The position numbers and the translations under genes were made by a program. Below the pieces are notes generated by a model, which was given only the letters and a program-made list of their open reading frames with translations, made no database searches and was not told where the DNA came from. A DNA stretch of 64,000 bases from Phytophthora colocasiae (taxonomy: Eukaryota; Oomycota; Peronosporomycetes; Peronosporales; Peronosporaceae), in contig JAGKQI010000058.1 in NCBI GenBank assembly GCA_018806915.1, positions 372,001 through 436,000 on the forward strand, written 5' to 3'. Each line of letters starts with the position of its first letter. The first letter of the stretch is position 1. Of the stretch, positions 48,454 through 57,908 are shown one piece after another.

Positions 48454-50577
48454 TCACGAGGAGTCTTCGTCGTCAATGGTGAGCATATTCTCGGGTTCGT
48501 CACAGCATTCGTCTCCGATCGGACAGTTAACGTCATCGTCCGGCATGTGGTACAAGCACTTGCTGATAAGGAATTCTTGACGGTACTTCTGCACGGTTAC
48601 ATCTTCCGGTACATCATCGATGCAGACTTCGAGGAAGTACTTGAACAGAAACATGCCACCGATGAATATCGAGAACATCCACGCACGAGTCGATGTTTCC
48701 AGGTCGTTGAAGAAGTCGCCCGTGAAAATGACTACAGCTCCGTTCGTGCATACTGAGATTGCTGCGAAAGCCTGCAGAACCAGATACCAATATCCCATGC
48801 TACGCACGTTACGTGGACGAGGACGACGCGACTCGAAAACGAGGCGGTAAGCATCGAGGCGGATCTCGAAGTAGTTGTTCACATATGACAGCAGAGGAGC
48901 GAATGGGAAGGCCACTACGAACATTGTAGTGAAGCCAAACTGGAGTGCCATCTCTGTATAGTCGTCGAAAGTACCGTGCCAGTCATATTGCGCCATGAAG
49001 AGCTCACGCTCAGCATCAGATTTCTTGTAGTCATCTAAGTGGCCCAGCAAACGGTACTTGCTCATGTAGACAAACAGCCGCGGGATCGCCACCTCAGTGA
49101 TGTTTCCCACAAAAAGACGAGAACAGAAGACAATCGCGAGCATGTACTCGAGCTCGTGCATGCAGCTGATGTCGCAGCCTTCAAAGCCCTCCTTCAGGAA
49201 TGCCACGTAAAATAGACCCGCATAGTTGTTAACGAACTGGAAGATGACAGTCTTGACAATGAGACTGTTTTCATACTCCATGTCCGTTCGGTGATTCTCC
49301 TGGTCTACAAGCACGATAGACACGTAGTTGTAAATCTTGGTCATAATCGTAATCTGGACAACGTTTGCCAGTGAGGACACAATCGAGCCGTACTTGTAGT
49401 CATCTAGCACGAGCTTGTCCGAGTCATTGCCCTTGGTAAGATCGTACGTCAGCATGAAAATTGACGACACGATCACAAAGACGATCAGAATGAGGAAGGA
49501 GATGACAACCCAACTGTACGCCACCCGTTTGAGCTTTTCGCGGGGTGGGAAGTACCGCGTGGACTTGCCGTTGATAGGCGATGGGATGCGTTCACCGTAA
49601 AACTGTGGGCGAAGATTTACAGTCTCCGAAAAATGTGCAGTTCCCCAGCGAAGCGTTTCGCGTGAATTGAGTCGTTTCCAGTTCTCGAGGTAAATTGTCA
49701 TCCAGATCGTCATGAAAGCGCCAAAGAGCGGTGAGATGTAGGCGAATACGGTGTTGTAGTTGTCGTGAGGGACGGAATAACTCGTAATTCCCGTAACGAT
49801 TCCCACCAACGTAGGATAAAGCAGCCACTTGGTGTAATGCCCCAAATAAAGGAAGTAGAGCGCTACCTTGACACCGAAGTACTGACAGATGCGGTCGAAG
49901 GGCTGGTTCATGGGGGACATGTTCCACACAATCCAGTTCTCCTTCAGGTCCATCTTCTCCTCCTCTTCGTGCAATGGGTAGGTCTCCACAATGATCCCTT
50001 CGTAGATCAGACGGTCAATGTCTTGGCCAGCTCCAGTCTGGTGGTTGGTGATGATGTGCTCGATGAGACCAATGCGGTCAGTGCTGGAGAAGAGCGAGCC
50101 GTTAGGACCTTTCTTGCTGTAGAAGTGCTGCAAGTCACGCGCCTGGAAATACGGAGCGAAGATATAGTCAAACGGCGAGTAGCGGTACGTCTGCTTCACG
50201 TCGCGGATCGGGAACGGTGCGATGCCGTACTCCGGGATACCGTTAAAAGAGGCGCGACGTAGCTCTGTCGGGTCCAGTTGCAGGTGCATCTTAAGCACCT
50301 CGGCCTCGCGTCGCATAAGCTCCTCCGGCGCGCGGATCTTGCAGAATACAAGCTCCTTGCCCACTGAGTAGAAGAGACGCAGCCGCAGTCCGGCGCCGCG
50401 CAGACGCTTGATGATAGTGTCGCGCTCATCGCTCACTTCGATCACTCGCTTGGGGGGATTGGGGAACACGATCACGTAGTCCCAGCGACCTCCGGGTTCC
50501 GCTAAGGACGTCCCGTAGTCTAGCGGCACGCGCAAGCGCACCTCCGCCGTCTGAGGCTGAGGATAGATGTCGGACAT
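48454..50577 (-). CDS. Anoctamin/TMEM16 family channel or lipid scramblase
   Basis: An intronless 707-residue protein from the ATG at 50577 (MSDIYPQPQTAEV). The frame stays open further up to an ATG at 50778, but that part is low-quality and probably untranslated. An N-terminal cytosolic anoctamin domain (about 1-270) is followed by around ten membrane helices. Conserved blocks are YFGVKVALYFLYLGHYTKWL, FQFVNNYAGLFYVAFLKEGF and TFDDYTEMALQFGF, then APLLSYVNNYFEIRLDAYRL and RSMGYWYLVLQ. Acidic residues in the TEM, ITEV and helix-6 areas sit where the family binds calcium. Members are Ca-gated chloride channels or phospholipid scramblases; which of the two cannot be told here. The C-terminus is acidic. 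Confidence 0.93.
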   Translation of the reverse strand: MSDIYPQPQTAEVRLRVPLDYGTSLAEPGGRWDYVIVFPNPPKRVIEVSDERDTIIKRLRGAGLRLRLFYSVGKELVFCKIRAPEELMRREAEVLKMHLQLDPTELRRASFNGIPEYGIAPFPIRDVKQTYRYSPFDYIFAPYFQARDLQHFYSKKGPNGSLFSSTDRIGLIEHIITNHQTGAGQDIDRLIYEGIIVETYPLHEEEEKMDLKENWIVWNMSPMNQPFDRICQYFGVKVALYFLYLGHYTKWLLYPTLVGIVTGITSYSVPHDNYNTVFAYISPLFGAFMTIWMTIYLENWKRLNSRETLRWGTAHFSETVNLRPQFYGERIPSPINGKSTRYFPPREKLKRVAYSWVVISFLILIVFVIVSSIFMLTYDLTKGNDSDKLVLDDYKYGSIVSSLANVVQITIMTKIYNYVSIVLVDQENHRTDMEYENSLIVKTVIFQFVNNYAGLFYVAFLKEGFEGCDISCMHELEYMLAIVFCSRLFVGNITEVAIPRLFVYMSKYRLLGHLDDYKKSDAERELFMAQYDWHGTFDDYTEMALQFGFTTMFVVAFPFAPLLSYVNNYFEIRLDAYRLVFESRRPRPRNVRSMGYWYLVLQAFAAISVCTNGAVVIFTGDFFNDLETSTRAWMFSIFIGGMFLFKYFLEVCIDDVPEDVTVQKYRQEFLISKCLYHMPDDDVNCPIGDECCDEPENMLTIDDEDSS

Positions 50578-51777
50578 GGCGCCAGCTTGGAATTGCGAGG
50601 CGAAACTCAAAGGATTTTGGCCCTGATTTATGGGCAGGATTTGCCATGTATTTTTTTCCCTGCTTATTATTTTGCGGTTCCAAAAATGGAATCGAGTTGG
50701 ACCCCGTAGTTGGTAAAGAGTGGAGTGGAACCAACTGTACTGTCGCCTCTTTGGACTTGTATTGACAGTGGAATTCATGCTATCGGATACTGGCACCGCC
50801 GTGAGTCACGGCCATGATAGCGAACACTAAAAATGCCCCCAGTATTCACGCATAGAGCACCGAGGCACGAGTCGTGCGGCACGACAGGGTTCGTAAGAAA
50901 CGTCGTGGCTTCCGTCTCGGCGTCTACGGGTAATAAGGCTCAGATGCACGAGAACGCGCTGCTAATTCGTTTTCATCGGGCTCAGGTACTGGTAACGAAT
51001 TAGGAGCATACCAATGTCTGTGCTATTGTAATGCATGCACCGGTAACTGTCGTTTCAATGCTGTTTCACTAGTGAACATCCTGGATATTTGCATTGCATG
51101 CTACGGACCGAACTTCGGTAGTCACTGCAAACCGGGAACAATCTCCGTCAGAGAATAACGATAATATGTCAGCTCTCCGTCTAACCAACCTAGACTTCCG
51201 CCGTCCTCTACAATGGCGTCCACCCTCCTACACGGATGGATACTCGAATGATATCCAATTGCCAGTCCAATTGCGAAGCATCAGATGCTGAGCTCGATGC
51301 GCGATGCAAGTTGTTACCACCAAGCGATCCGAGTACATGTACCACATCGAAGCAAATGGCAACTCCCCGTATCAACTGGATGATCCAGTGGATCGCCTGC
51401 AAACTGCCTCCGCCAACGGCTGGAACTTCTCATTCCCAGTGCGAGAGTTCATTACCCAATGGCGCGCGACCAGCACGCGTGACGAGGTTTCCTCCAAGCA
51501 GAGCTTCGCCTGTCTCTGTTTGACATCGACGCGTCGTATATCAGATGTTATATACTCATTTATAGAGGCTCAAATCGAAGCTGACAAAGTACATTTATGT
51601 ATTTGAATCGCTGTAAATACATAATGTTGAACCTTTTCAAGAGCCGAGGATATGAATTGGTAGAGGATAACATTATCCTGAAAAGCCATATGATGCGGTG
51701 GGTCATCAATAGTTCAGACAGGGGTTGATGGTTGGTTTCGGTCGGGAGCAGGAATCTCCAGATGCCGATCGACGTGT
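50578..51777. other. Gene-poor spacer upstream of the anoctamin and first PH-like gene
   Basis: About 1200 bases. The anoctamin 5' leader and promoter lie at 50578-50850. Overlapping plus-strand frames at 51094-51606 have no recognisable domains, poor codon character and no homologue among the neighbours. No RNA gene is seen. Confidence 0.4.
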
Positions 51778-52473
51778 ATGGCTGGAGTTGCCTGCGACGT
51801 GCTCACTCCTCGAGCGATCGGGGGCATTCACAATTTGGCTGGGCGACGCTCATCTCGTGGTCACGGATCAGGTATTATGAGCTCCTCGTCCTTGGTCAGC
51901 CTCGTGAAGCAGCGAGTGCACCGCACCAGCACGTTAGGCAGCGACTCAAGCACATTCATCTCTAGCGAGTCATCACAGCGGGCCACAGTCTTGGGATCAC
52001 CATCACTTTCGTCGGGAGCTGAGACGCTCGAGGACTGGATGTACTGGCAGCGCGATGCCAGCAACGCACACTGCTGGACGAAGGTGTACGGCGTGCTGGA
52101 CAATGAGTTCCTTTGGCTCTTCAAGGGCAACCACTCGAGCCGGACTATGTTTCTTCAGATAGCAGTCTCTAGCGTGGAGGTGTCAGGCCAGCGGCAACTG
52201 AGGATCGTAGACCCGAACGGCGAGGACATGGAAATCTGGCTGTTGGATGAAGACAGCTTCGCAATGTGGCGCCAACGGCTCGAGGAGGCCGCCGCGCTCA
52301 CCACACAGTTCTTCCGCATGACAGAGCTTGAGGCGCGGAGCCTCCCGCGGAACAGTGCGTACCGCGGCAGCCTCGTCACCTACCGTCGCCCAAGCAAGCG
52401 GGCACGCTACAAAGCCGCCATTGAGTGGATGGCAACACGCTGGAGACAGAAATTTGTGCCGGCCTCCCGGTGA
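51778..52473 (+). CDS. PH-like domain protein, paralogue 1
   Basis: A single exon of 231 residues (the ATG at 51877, MSSSSLVSLV, is an equally good start). A Ser-rich N-terminus leads into a compact PH-like unit. It opens DWMYWQRDASNAHCWTKVYG, continues VLDNEFLWLFKG and FLQIAVSSVEVSG and closes with a C-terminal helix at MWRQRLEEAAALTTQ. A basic tail follows. It matches two other genes in this window in the same order of strands and helix. PH domains bind phosphoinositides or proteins; the ligand is unknown. The call is by pattern, not by a signature match. Confidence 0.7.
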   Translation: MAGVACDVLTPRAIGGIHNLAGRRSSRGHGSGIMSSSSLVSLVKQRVHRTSTLGSDSSTFISSESSQRATVLGSPSLSSGAETLEDWMYWQRDASNAHCWTKVYGVLDNEFLWLFKGNHSSRTMFLQIAVSSVEVSGQRQLRIVDPNGEDMEIWLLDEDSFAMWRQRLEEAAALTTQFFRMTELEARSLPRNSAYRGSLVTYRRPSKRARYKAAIEWMATRWRQKFVPASR

Positions 52474-53148
52474 CCGTCGGGAGATCGCCACCTACCTGAT
52501 CGGCCGTGCCGCAGCTGCAGAACGTTGTTATGGCATTTTCGCATAGGCGGCCCCGCAGCGCGGACCCCAGCGCAGTGACTCAAAGGAATGACTCACGGGC
52601 GCTCCAAGACTTCCATAATTATGATGTAGCCACCTTAGCCACCTTAAACTATTTAACGAGCTCGCGCTTTGAGTCAAGACTTCAGCGTTTTGTTGTCGAC
52701 GACAGCTCCGCCGTCATGGATATATTTGCTGCCGCAATGGTTGCGTGACGCAACTTGCGTCCATAGGCCTTGAGACCGTGAAGAGATTTGCGATTACGGT
52801 CGGTCACTACGCTTTTCCGCAGGAATCGATGGTCATGTCCGACATGGTGGTGTTTAGCGCCTCGATTCGAGGCGCTAAATTTCCGCGGCGGCAACGCTGA
52901 TGTGGGTTTTCGCCACAGTGGGTGCCTTCCATATTCGCACTGTGGTGGCTGTTGCCGTTGTTTTTGAAGGTCATGACAGTTCTGGAGACGATACGACGGT
53001 TCCCTCTACGTGTAGCCAATTCAGACAACACGATAAATTCCACCCCGTTTTTCACTCAGCAAGCCGTCGCATGTCTCGATCCCGTGTGCTCCAGACCCCA
53101 GGGCGGATCACTTCCTAATTCGCCGCACAAGATCACAGTCACTGAATC
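52474..53148. other. Spacer between PH-like paralogues 1 and 2
   Basis: About 675 bases with no supported gene. It contains a 27-nt palindrome at 52853-52879 (listed separately) and a short doubled TAGCCACCT phrase at 52626-52643. Confidence 0.4.
52853..52879. repeat. 13-bp inverted repeat with 1-nt centre
   Basis: TTTAGCGCCTCGA and TCGAGGCGCTAAA face each other across a single T. GC-rich arms inside AT-rich ends would form a strong hairpin or a dimeric protein site. No gene ends close by on either strand, so a terminator role is not obvious. Confidence 0.85.
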
Positions 53149-53883
53149 ATGCGGCGACTGTCGTTGACAGCGATGCCGTCGCGCCGGCAGAAGCAGCAGC
53201 AGCGCGCGAGCCTCAGCTCCTCGTGCGGCAAGTCCACCAGTAGTCTGCGCTCGACCTTCGGCAACTTTAGCATGTTGTCGTCGTCCGTGGCCACGTCCGG
53301 GTCCTCGGGCTCGCTCACGTCCTTGTCCACGGCCTCCAGCTCATGCGGCGGTTTCATGGAGGACTACGACGACGCCGAGGAGGAGCTCCAGGAGAAGGAA
53401 TGCTGCGAGCAGGGATGGATGTACTGGAAGCAGGGCAACGATTCCTGGCTCAAGATGTACGCGCGTCTGCGCAACGAGCTGCTGTGGCTCTCCAAGGGCT
53501 CAAACGACGTCGTGGCCGTCGTCCAGATTGCTGTAGCGGGCGTACGCGCGACGGATATCGGCGGCATCATCGCACGTGGCCCCGCTGGAGAGAGCATGGA
53601 GCTCTTCGCCTATGAGCGCGACCGCACGCGCGATTGGATCGACGCGTTATACGTGGCGGCACAACTCACTCAATCGTACGAGCGCTCAGTCGCGGCGGAG
53701 ACGGAGGTCACACCCCAGGAGATCAAAGAAGTGGAGCAGGTGTACACGGGCACGCTGGTGATTTATAACAAGGAGCAGAAGAAGTCGCCGTGGAAACAGT
53801 TCCTATCTACCAAGCGACTGCGGCAGGCATGTCGCCAACGACTCGAGAAGTTCGTGGACCGCTTGGACACCTCCAAGCGGTAA
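53149..53883 (+). CDS. PH-like domain protein, paralogue 2
   Basis: A single exon of 244 residues from MRRLSLTAMPSRRQ. The N-terminal 70 residues are Ser-rich, then an acidic stretch (EDYDDAEEELQEKE). The PH-like unit begins GWMYWKQGNDSWLKMYARLR and runs through LRNELLWLSKG, VVQIAVAGVRA and ESMELFAYERDRTRDW, ending in helix IDALYVAAQLT. The tail is basic (LRQACRQRLEKFVDRL). It shares order and spacing with the genes at 51778 and 62592. High GC and Ser runs are like its siblings. Function is unknown beyond likely membrane or protein binding. Confidence 0.75.
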   Translation: MRRLSLTAMPSRRQKQQQRASLSSSCGKSTSSLRSTFGNFSMLSSSVATSGSSGSLTSLSTASSSCGGFMEDYDDAEEELQEKECCEQGWMYWKQGNDSWLKMYARLRNELLWLSKGSNDVVAVVQIAVAGVRATDIGGIIARGPAGESMELFAYERDRTRDWIDALYVAAQLTQSYERSVAAETEVTPQEIKEVEQVYTGTLVIYNKEQKKSPWKQFLSTKRLRQACRQRLEKFVDRLDTSKR

Positions 53884-54358
53884 ATATTACGTTCCGGGCC
53901 TGCTGGACAAGCAGCCCCAGACCTGACAGTACAAAAGAACGCGCTATCACTGGGCAGCGCACGTAACGAGCTCAACAGCTTGCACCCTATTTATCAACAA
54001 AGTAAAGTACTTGTAACTCGCTCGTCTTGCTTTCGTCATGTGCTGAGAGGCTCTGGTGTCCGGCTCCAGGTTCAGCGAGTCGGTGGTATGTCCAGGGGTG
54101 ATGTGGTCGCTTACAAGCATGCCACGGAAGCCGCGCTGAACCGGAGAGCATTGTTAAAGCACGAAGATGATGGCCCAAATCGAAGCGAATTCTGTCACCC
54201 ACAAGGCTCTGCGTGTGTGGGCGTCATCCTGCAAAGCTTGAGCGATAATGGTGATTCCAACGGATCCCGTCGTCCTGGCATTGCAGCTCAGGCTTTCCAG
54301 TGGAAAATTCACACGAGAGCAAAGCGAGCATGTGACGGGCAGCGATCTGTTGCGTTTC
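53884..54358. other. Spacer between PH-like paralogue 2 and the S28 pseudogene
   Basis: About 475 bases. Overlapping frames here are shadows of the decaying peptidase 3' flank. Nothing else is seen. Confidence 0.4.
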
Positions 54359-55989
54359 CTACAGCCTTTCAGGATCCAGCAACATCTTGTGCGCGTAAAA
54401 CGCCTTCGCCCACTTGTGCATGTGGGGAATCTCGGTAGCTCGGGCGTTTTTGAGCGGATCTGGGTCAAGAGGGTTGCTGAACATGAGATCAAGGTGGTGC
54501 GCGCCACCTTCGATGTGCACGGCAACCACCACGCCAGTGGCAGAGCACGGATCGTAGTTCCCATTGCTGAAAACGATGTTGCTCGCTACCTTCAGGAAGC
54601 GTCGTCCTCCATAATGGATCGTCGGCCACGCTATACGAGCATCGATCTTCCATTCTGCGTAACAACTTGCGTTGTCTTTGGTGAAGTTCCACGGCGCACT
54701 CCAGAACATGTCCTTGACTCCATCAGTTGTGGTTGGACCACAGCTCAGCACAGTAGATATAGTCCCAGAAATTGCTGTTTGCCGCGTCTTCAGGTGACGG
54801 GGCCGTCAACTGATAGCATTCTTTGTCTGTAGTACTGTTGTAGTAGACCCCGATAGCCTTCGAAAATGCTTGGAGCAGCTCAAACTCACCTTCTACGGTG
54901 TCGTCAAAGGTGCCTTGCATATGTGAACACGCCACGCGAACAGGATAGGCGGTAGCACGCTGACACCGTTCATAATGTACGACGACGGGTACGGGTAGTT
55001 GCCCATTGCCATTGAGTCGAACGCGTCTTTAGCCCATTCCATTAACTTGTCGACATCTTCTTCGGATTCCAGCGACGTGTTTTCGCACAGTGATAGTGCT
55101 TGTTTCAGTTTACGACAACCAGCATCAGATTTCCAGAGTTTCTTCATAGCTGGCCACGCTCGACGAACGTTTGGGACACAATTCTCGGCTGACCCAGCCG
55201 CAGGGGAAGCATCAAAAGTCGTAACCTGTGAGTAGCCTCCAAGGTCATGTACAACTTCGTCGCCAAAGTACGACAAGATGGGGGCAGATGCTGCTATGAC
55301 GCCGTCAATGATGTGAGGATACTTCATTCGGAACCAAGACCCCAAGTTGGGGTCCCCAACATACCGCCGTACGATCCGTCAACACTGTCTGCCAACGCTT
55401 GCTCCGTAGACAGGTATTTCATGTGCTTCGTCACGTCCTTGCCAAACGGCACCGACTTGCCAAAGTACCGATGCTCTGCGAACACCAACATGGCACCGAA
55501 CTCGTCAGCGTTCTCCCACATGAGACCAGTGTGATTCAGGTACAACTCGACATCCGCCTCGTTCCCGACGTAGAAGAACATGACACCTCCAGGTTTGAAG
55601 TGGTTGTCACAGACGAAGTATCTTTGCTGGTAGGTTGGTGCACCGACGTCAAAGTGGTCGAGCGTCTGCGTGAAGAACTTCTCGTCACACTGTCCAAGCA
55701 GATTTGTCGATGTTGCTCCAGCACTTATAAAGGAATAATCCTCAATCGGGACGTCTTGGCAAGCAAACGTGCTCAAGTATTGGAAAGCAAGAAGCAGCGC
55801 AGTTGATACTACTACAATGGACATAACTACAGCAAACCCAACACGGCTTTTATGGTTGGTACGCGTACCATCCACATTGTGGGGCATAAGAAGGAATTTT
55901 CCTTCTCCTTGCATTTCTCCTTCTTCTCCCTCGTAGAAATTTGGACAATAAAAAACATGCGAGGTCTGTACTCGATGATGTGTCATCAT
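54359..55989 (-). pseudogene. Broken S28 serine carboxypeptidase (Pro-X carboxypeptidase-like)
   Basis: A paralogue of the intact gene just upstream. It begins with a signal-anchor helix (VGFAVVMSIVVVSTALLLAF) and NLLGQCDEKFFTQTLDHFDVG. Lesions, in gene order: after EQALAD, 66 nt are replaced by 9 and the nucleophile motif becomes DGSYGGM; a 14-nt palindromic insertion at 55339-55360 shifts the frame; one base is lost near 54952, at VLP; about two bases are lost near 54732, before DGVKDMFW. The Asp motif is altered (NYDPCSA in place of NYDPWSG) and eight residues before EGGAHHLDL are gone. A 316-nt tract (55389-55704) is almost identical to the intact copy. Confidence 0.9.
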
Positions 55990-56111
55990 GACACTCTCAT
56001 GTTGAAGTGAGGTGCAAATCTTTCTAACTCGAACTTTGATCGTCAAAGTCAATGCGTTGGTTAAGTCGACTGAGATCCGTTGTGCTTCCTCCAAGAAAAG
56101 GTTCCTCAACT

Positions 56112-57722
56112 TCACTCGCTGGCGATTGTAGCTTTGTGCTGATAAAACTCGCGGGCCCATTTGTGCATGTGTTGCTTTTCAGCCTCGCGTACGGCCAGCA
56201 CCGATGGCGTGTCCAGCTTGTTGCTAAACATGAGATCGAGGTGGTGGGCACCTCCCTCAACCGAAAGTGCGACAACAGAATCCGAGTAGCTCTTTAGCAC
56301 ACCTGTGCCCGACCACGGATCGTAGTTTCCGTTACTAAAGACGATGTTACTTGCCGCCTTGAGTGCCTTGCGTCCACCGTACTGTGTCGTGGCCCAAAGC
56401 GGGCGGATCTCGACCCCCCACTCGGACTTGCAGTTCTCATTGTCTGCAGTGAAGTTCCAAGCCACAGGCCAGAACATGTCGCTCACGCCGTCGACGTTCT
56501 GAGGCTGATAGATTTCAGAGCAGAAGATATAGTCCCAGAAGTCCGAGTCCATAGCCGACTCGTTGGAGGATGCACTGAGTTCGTAGCATGCTTGATCCTC
56601 GGTGCTGTTGTAGTACACGCCAAATGACTTGGAGAATGCAGACAATAGGCCAATATCATCGTCCTCAGCGAAATTCTCAGCCACGTACGAGCATGCTACA
56701 CGAACAGGATAAGCAGGGAGAACACTAACGCCATTCATGATGTAGGATGAAGGATATGGATAATTCCCCATGGCCATGTAGTCGAAGGCGGACTTGGCCC
56801 ATTCCATGACCTCATCCACATCCTTCTCAGCCTTCACCTTTGCAGAGTCACAAAGAGATAAGGCTTTCTTGAGTTCCTTCCGCCCATGCTCCGTTTTCCC
56901 AAGCCTTTTCATTGTCGGCCATACACGGCGAATGTTCGGCACGCAATTTGGAGCCGATCCTGCCTCCTCAGATGCATCGAACGTCACAATACGTTCAAAC
57001 GATCCTTTATCCAGCGGAACTTCGTCCCCAAGGAAGGAAAGGATTGGGGCAGATCCCGCAATAACCCCATCGATGATGTGAGGATACTTCATTCGGAACC
57101 AAGACCCCAACATACCGCCGTAGGATCCGCCAAAACCGATCACTGGGATATCGCGCTTCCACTCAGTCTTCAGATGCGTGATCAGCACTGCGAAGTCTGC
57201 CAACGCTTGCTCCGTAGACAGGTATTTCATGTGCTTTGTCACGTCCTTGCCAAACGGCACCGACTTGCCAAAGTATCGATGCTCTGCGAACACCAACATG
57301 GCACCGAACTCGTCAGCGTTCTCCCACATGAGACCAGTGTGATTCAGGTACAACTCGACATCCGCCTCGTTCCCGACGTAGAAGAACATGACACCTCCAG
57401 GTTTGAAGTGGTTGTCACAGACGAAGTATCTTTGCTGGTAGGTTGGTGCACCGACGTCAAAGTGGTCGAGCGTCTGCGTGAAGAACTTCTCGTCACACTG
57501 TCCAAGCAGATTGGACGGATTGGTCCTCATGTTGAGTGTAGGCAGCGGAGTCGTAGCGATTTCAGTAGCTACCGGGTCCTTTCCCATGAAAACAGTCGCA
57601 AGTAGCAACACAGGAGCCGCCAGCAACCCAACGACTGCCAGCAGCAAGTGTCGACGACTGCGTTGTACTTCTTCATAACGAACATCCGCTGTTCCTAGCA
57701 ACATCATCTTCTCGTGAGCCAT
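56112..57722 (-). CDS. S28 serine carboxypeptidase (lysosomal Pro-X carboxypeptidase / DPP2-like)
   Basis: An intronless 536-residue protein. It is a type II membrane or signal-anchored protein with hydrophobic residues 24-46. The luminal part starts NLLGQCDEKFFTQTLDHFD, as in the family. Catalytic triad: Ser200 in FGGSYGGM, Asp468 in NYDPWSG and His493 in GGAHHLDL. Several N-glycosylation sites are present (NHT, NST, NFT). These peptidases cut after proline, either one residue from the C-terminus or dipeptides from the N-terminus, in lysosome-like or secreted compartments. Length agrees with the family (about 500). The downstream paralogue on the same strand is dead. Confidence 0.95.
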   Translation of the reverse strand: MAHEKMMLLGTADVRYEEVQRSRRHLLLAVVGLLAAPVLLLATVFMGKDPVATEIATTPLPTLNMRTNPSNLLGQCDEKFFTQTLDHFDVGAPTYQQRYFVCDNHFKPGGVMFFYVGNEADVELYLNHTGLMWENADEFGAMLVFAEHRYFGKSVPFGKDVTKHMKYLSTEQALADFAVLITHLKTEWKRDIPVIGFGGSYGGMLGSWFRMKYPHIIDGVIAGSAPILSFLGDEVPLDKGSFERIVTFDASEEAGSAPNCVPNIRRVWPTMKRLGKTEHGRKELKKALSLCDSAKVKAEKDVDEVMEWAKSAFDYMAMGNYPYPSSYIMNGVSVLPAYPVRVACSYVAENFAEDDDIGLLSAFSKSFGVYYNSTEDQACYELSASSNESAMDSDFWDYIFCSEIYQPQNVDGVSDMFWPVAWNFTADNENCKSEWGVEIRPLWATTQYGGRKALKAASNIVFSNGNYDPWSGTGVLKSYSDSVVALSVEGGAHHLDLMFSNKLDTPSVLAVREAEKQHMHKWAREFYQHKATIASE

Positions 57723-57908
57723 GGTGATCGTCCAGCAGATAAGTGGGGGATTGTTGAAGCGGGGCGAAATCTAAAAAAAAAACGCATCGATGTATATTAC
57801 ATGCGTTAAGACAGGTTTATAATATTATCCAGGTCCCCATTTTGGCCGCGTGGAGGTTGAGCGATATCCGAAAAGCGCCAGGAAGAAGCGAAGGACCGAG
57901 CGCCGGCC
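57723..57908. promoter_or_regulatory. Bidirectional promoter region, S28 peptidase / SEC24
   Basis: About 185 bases between divergent ATGs. A run of nine A lies at 57773-57781. Promoter role inferred from position. Confidence 0.4.

Noticed and set aside
50578..50778. N-terminal extension of the anoctamin up to an ATG at 50778
   Set aside because: The extension is unlike the family N-terminus, and the ATG at 50577 starts the conserved part; more likely 5' UTR.
51094..51606. Overlapping plus-strand frames upstream of PH-like paralogue 1
   Set aside because: Three frames overlap with no domain or splice logic, and none resembles a neighbour.
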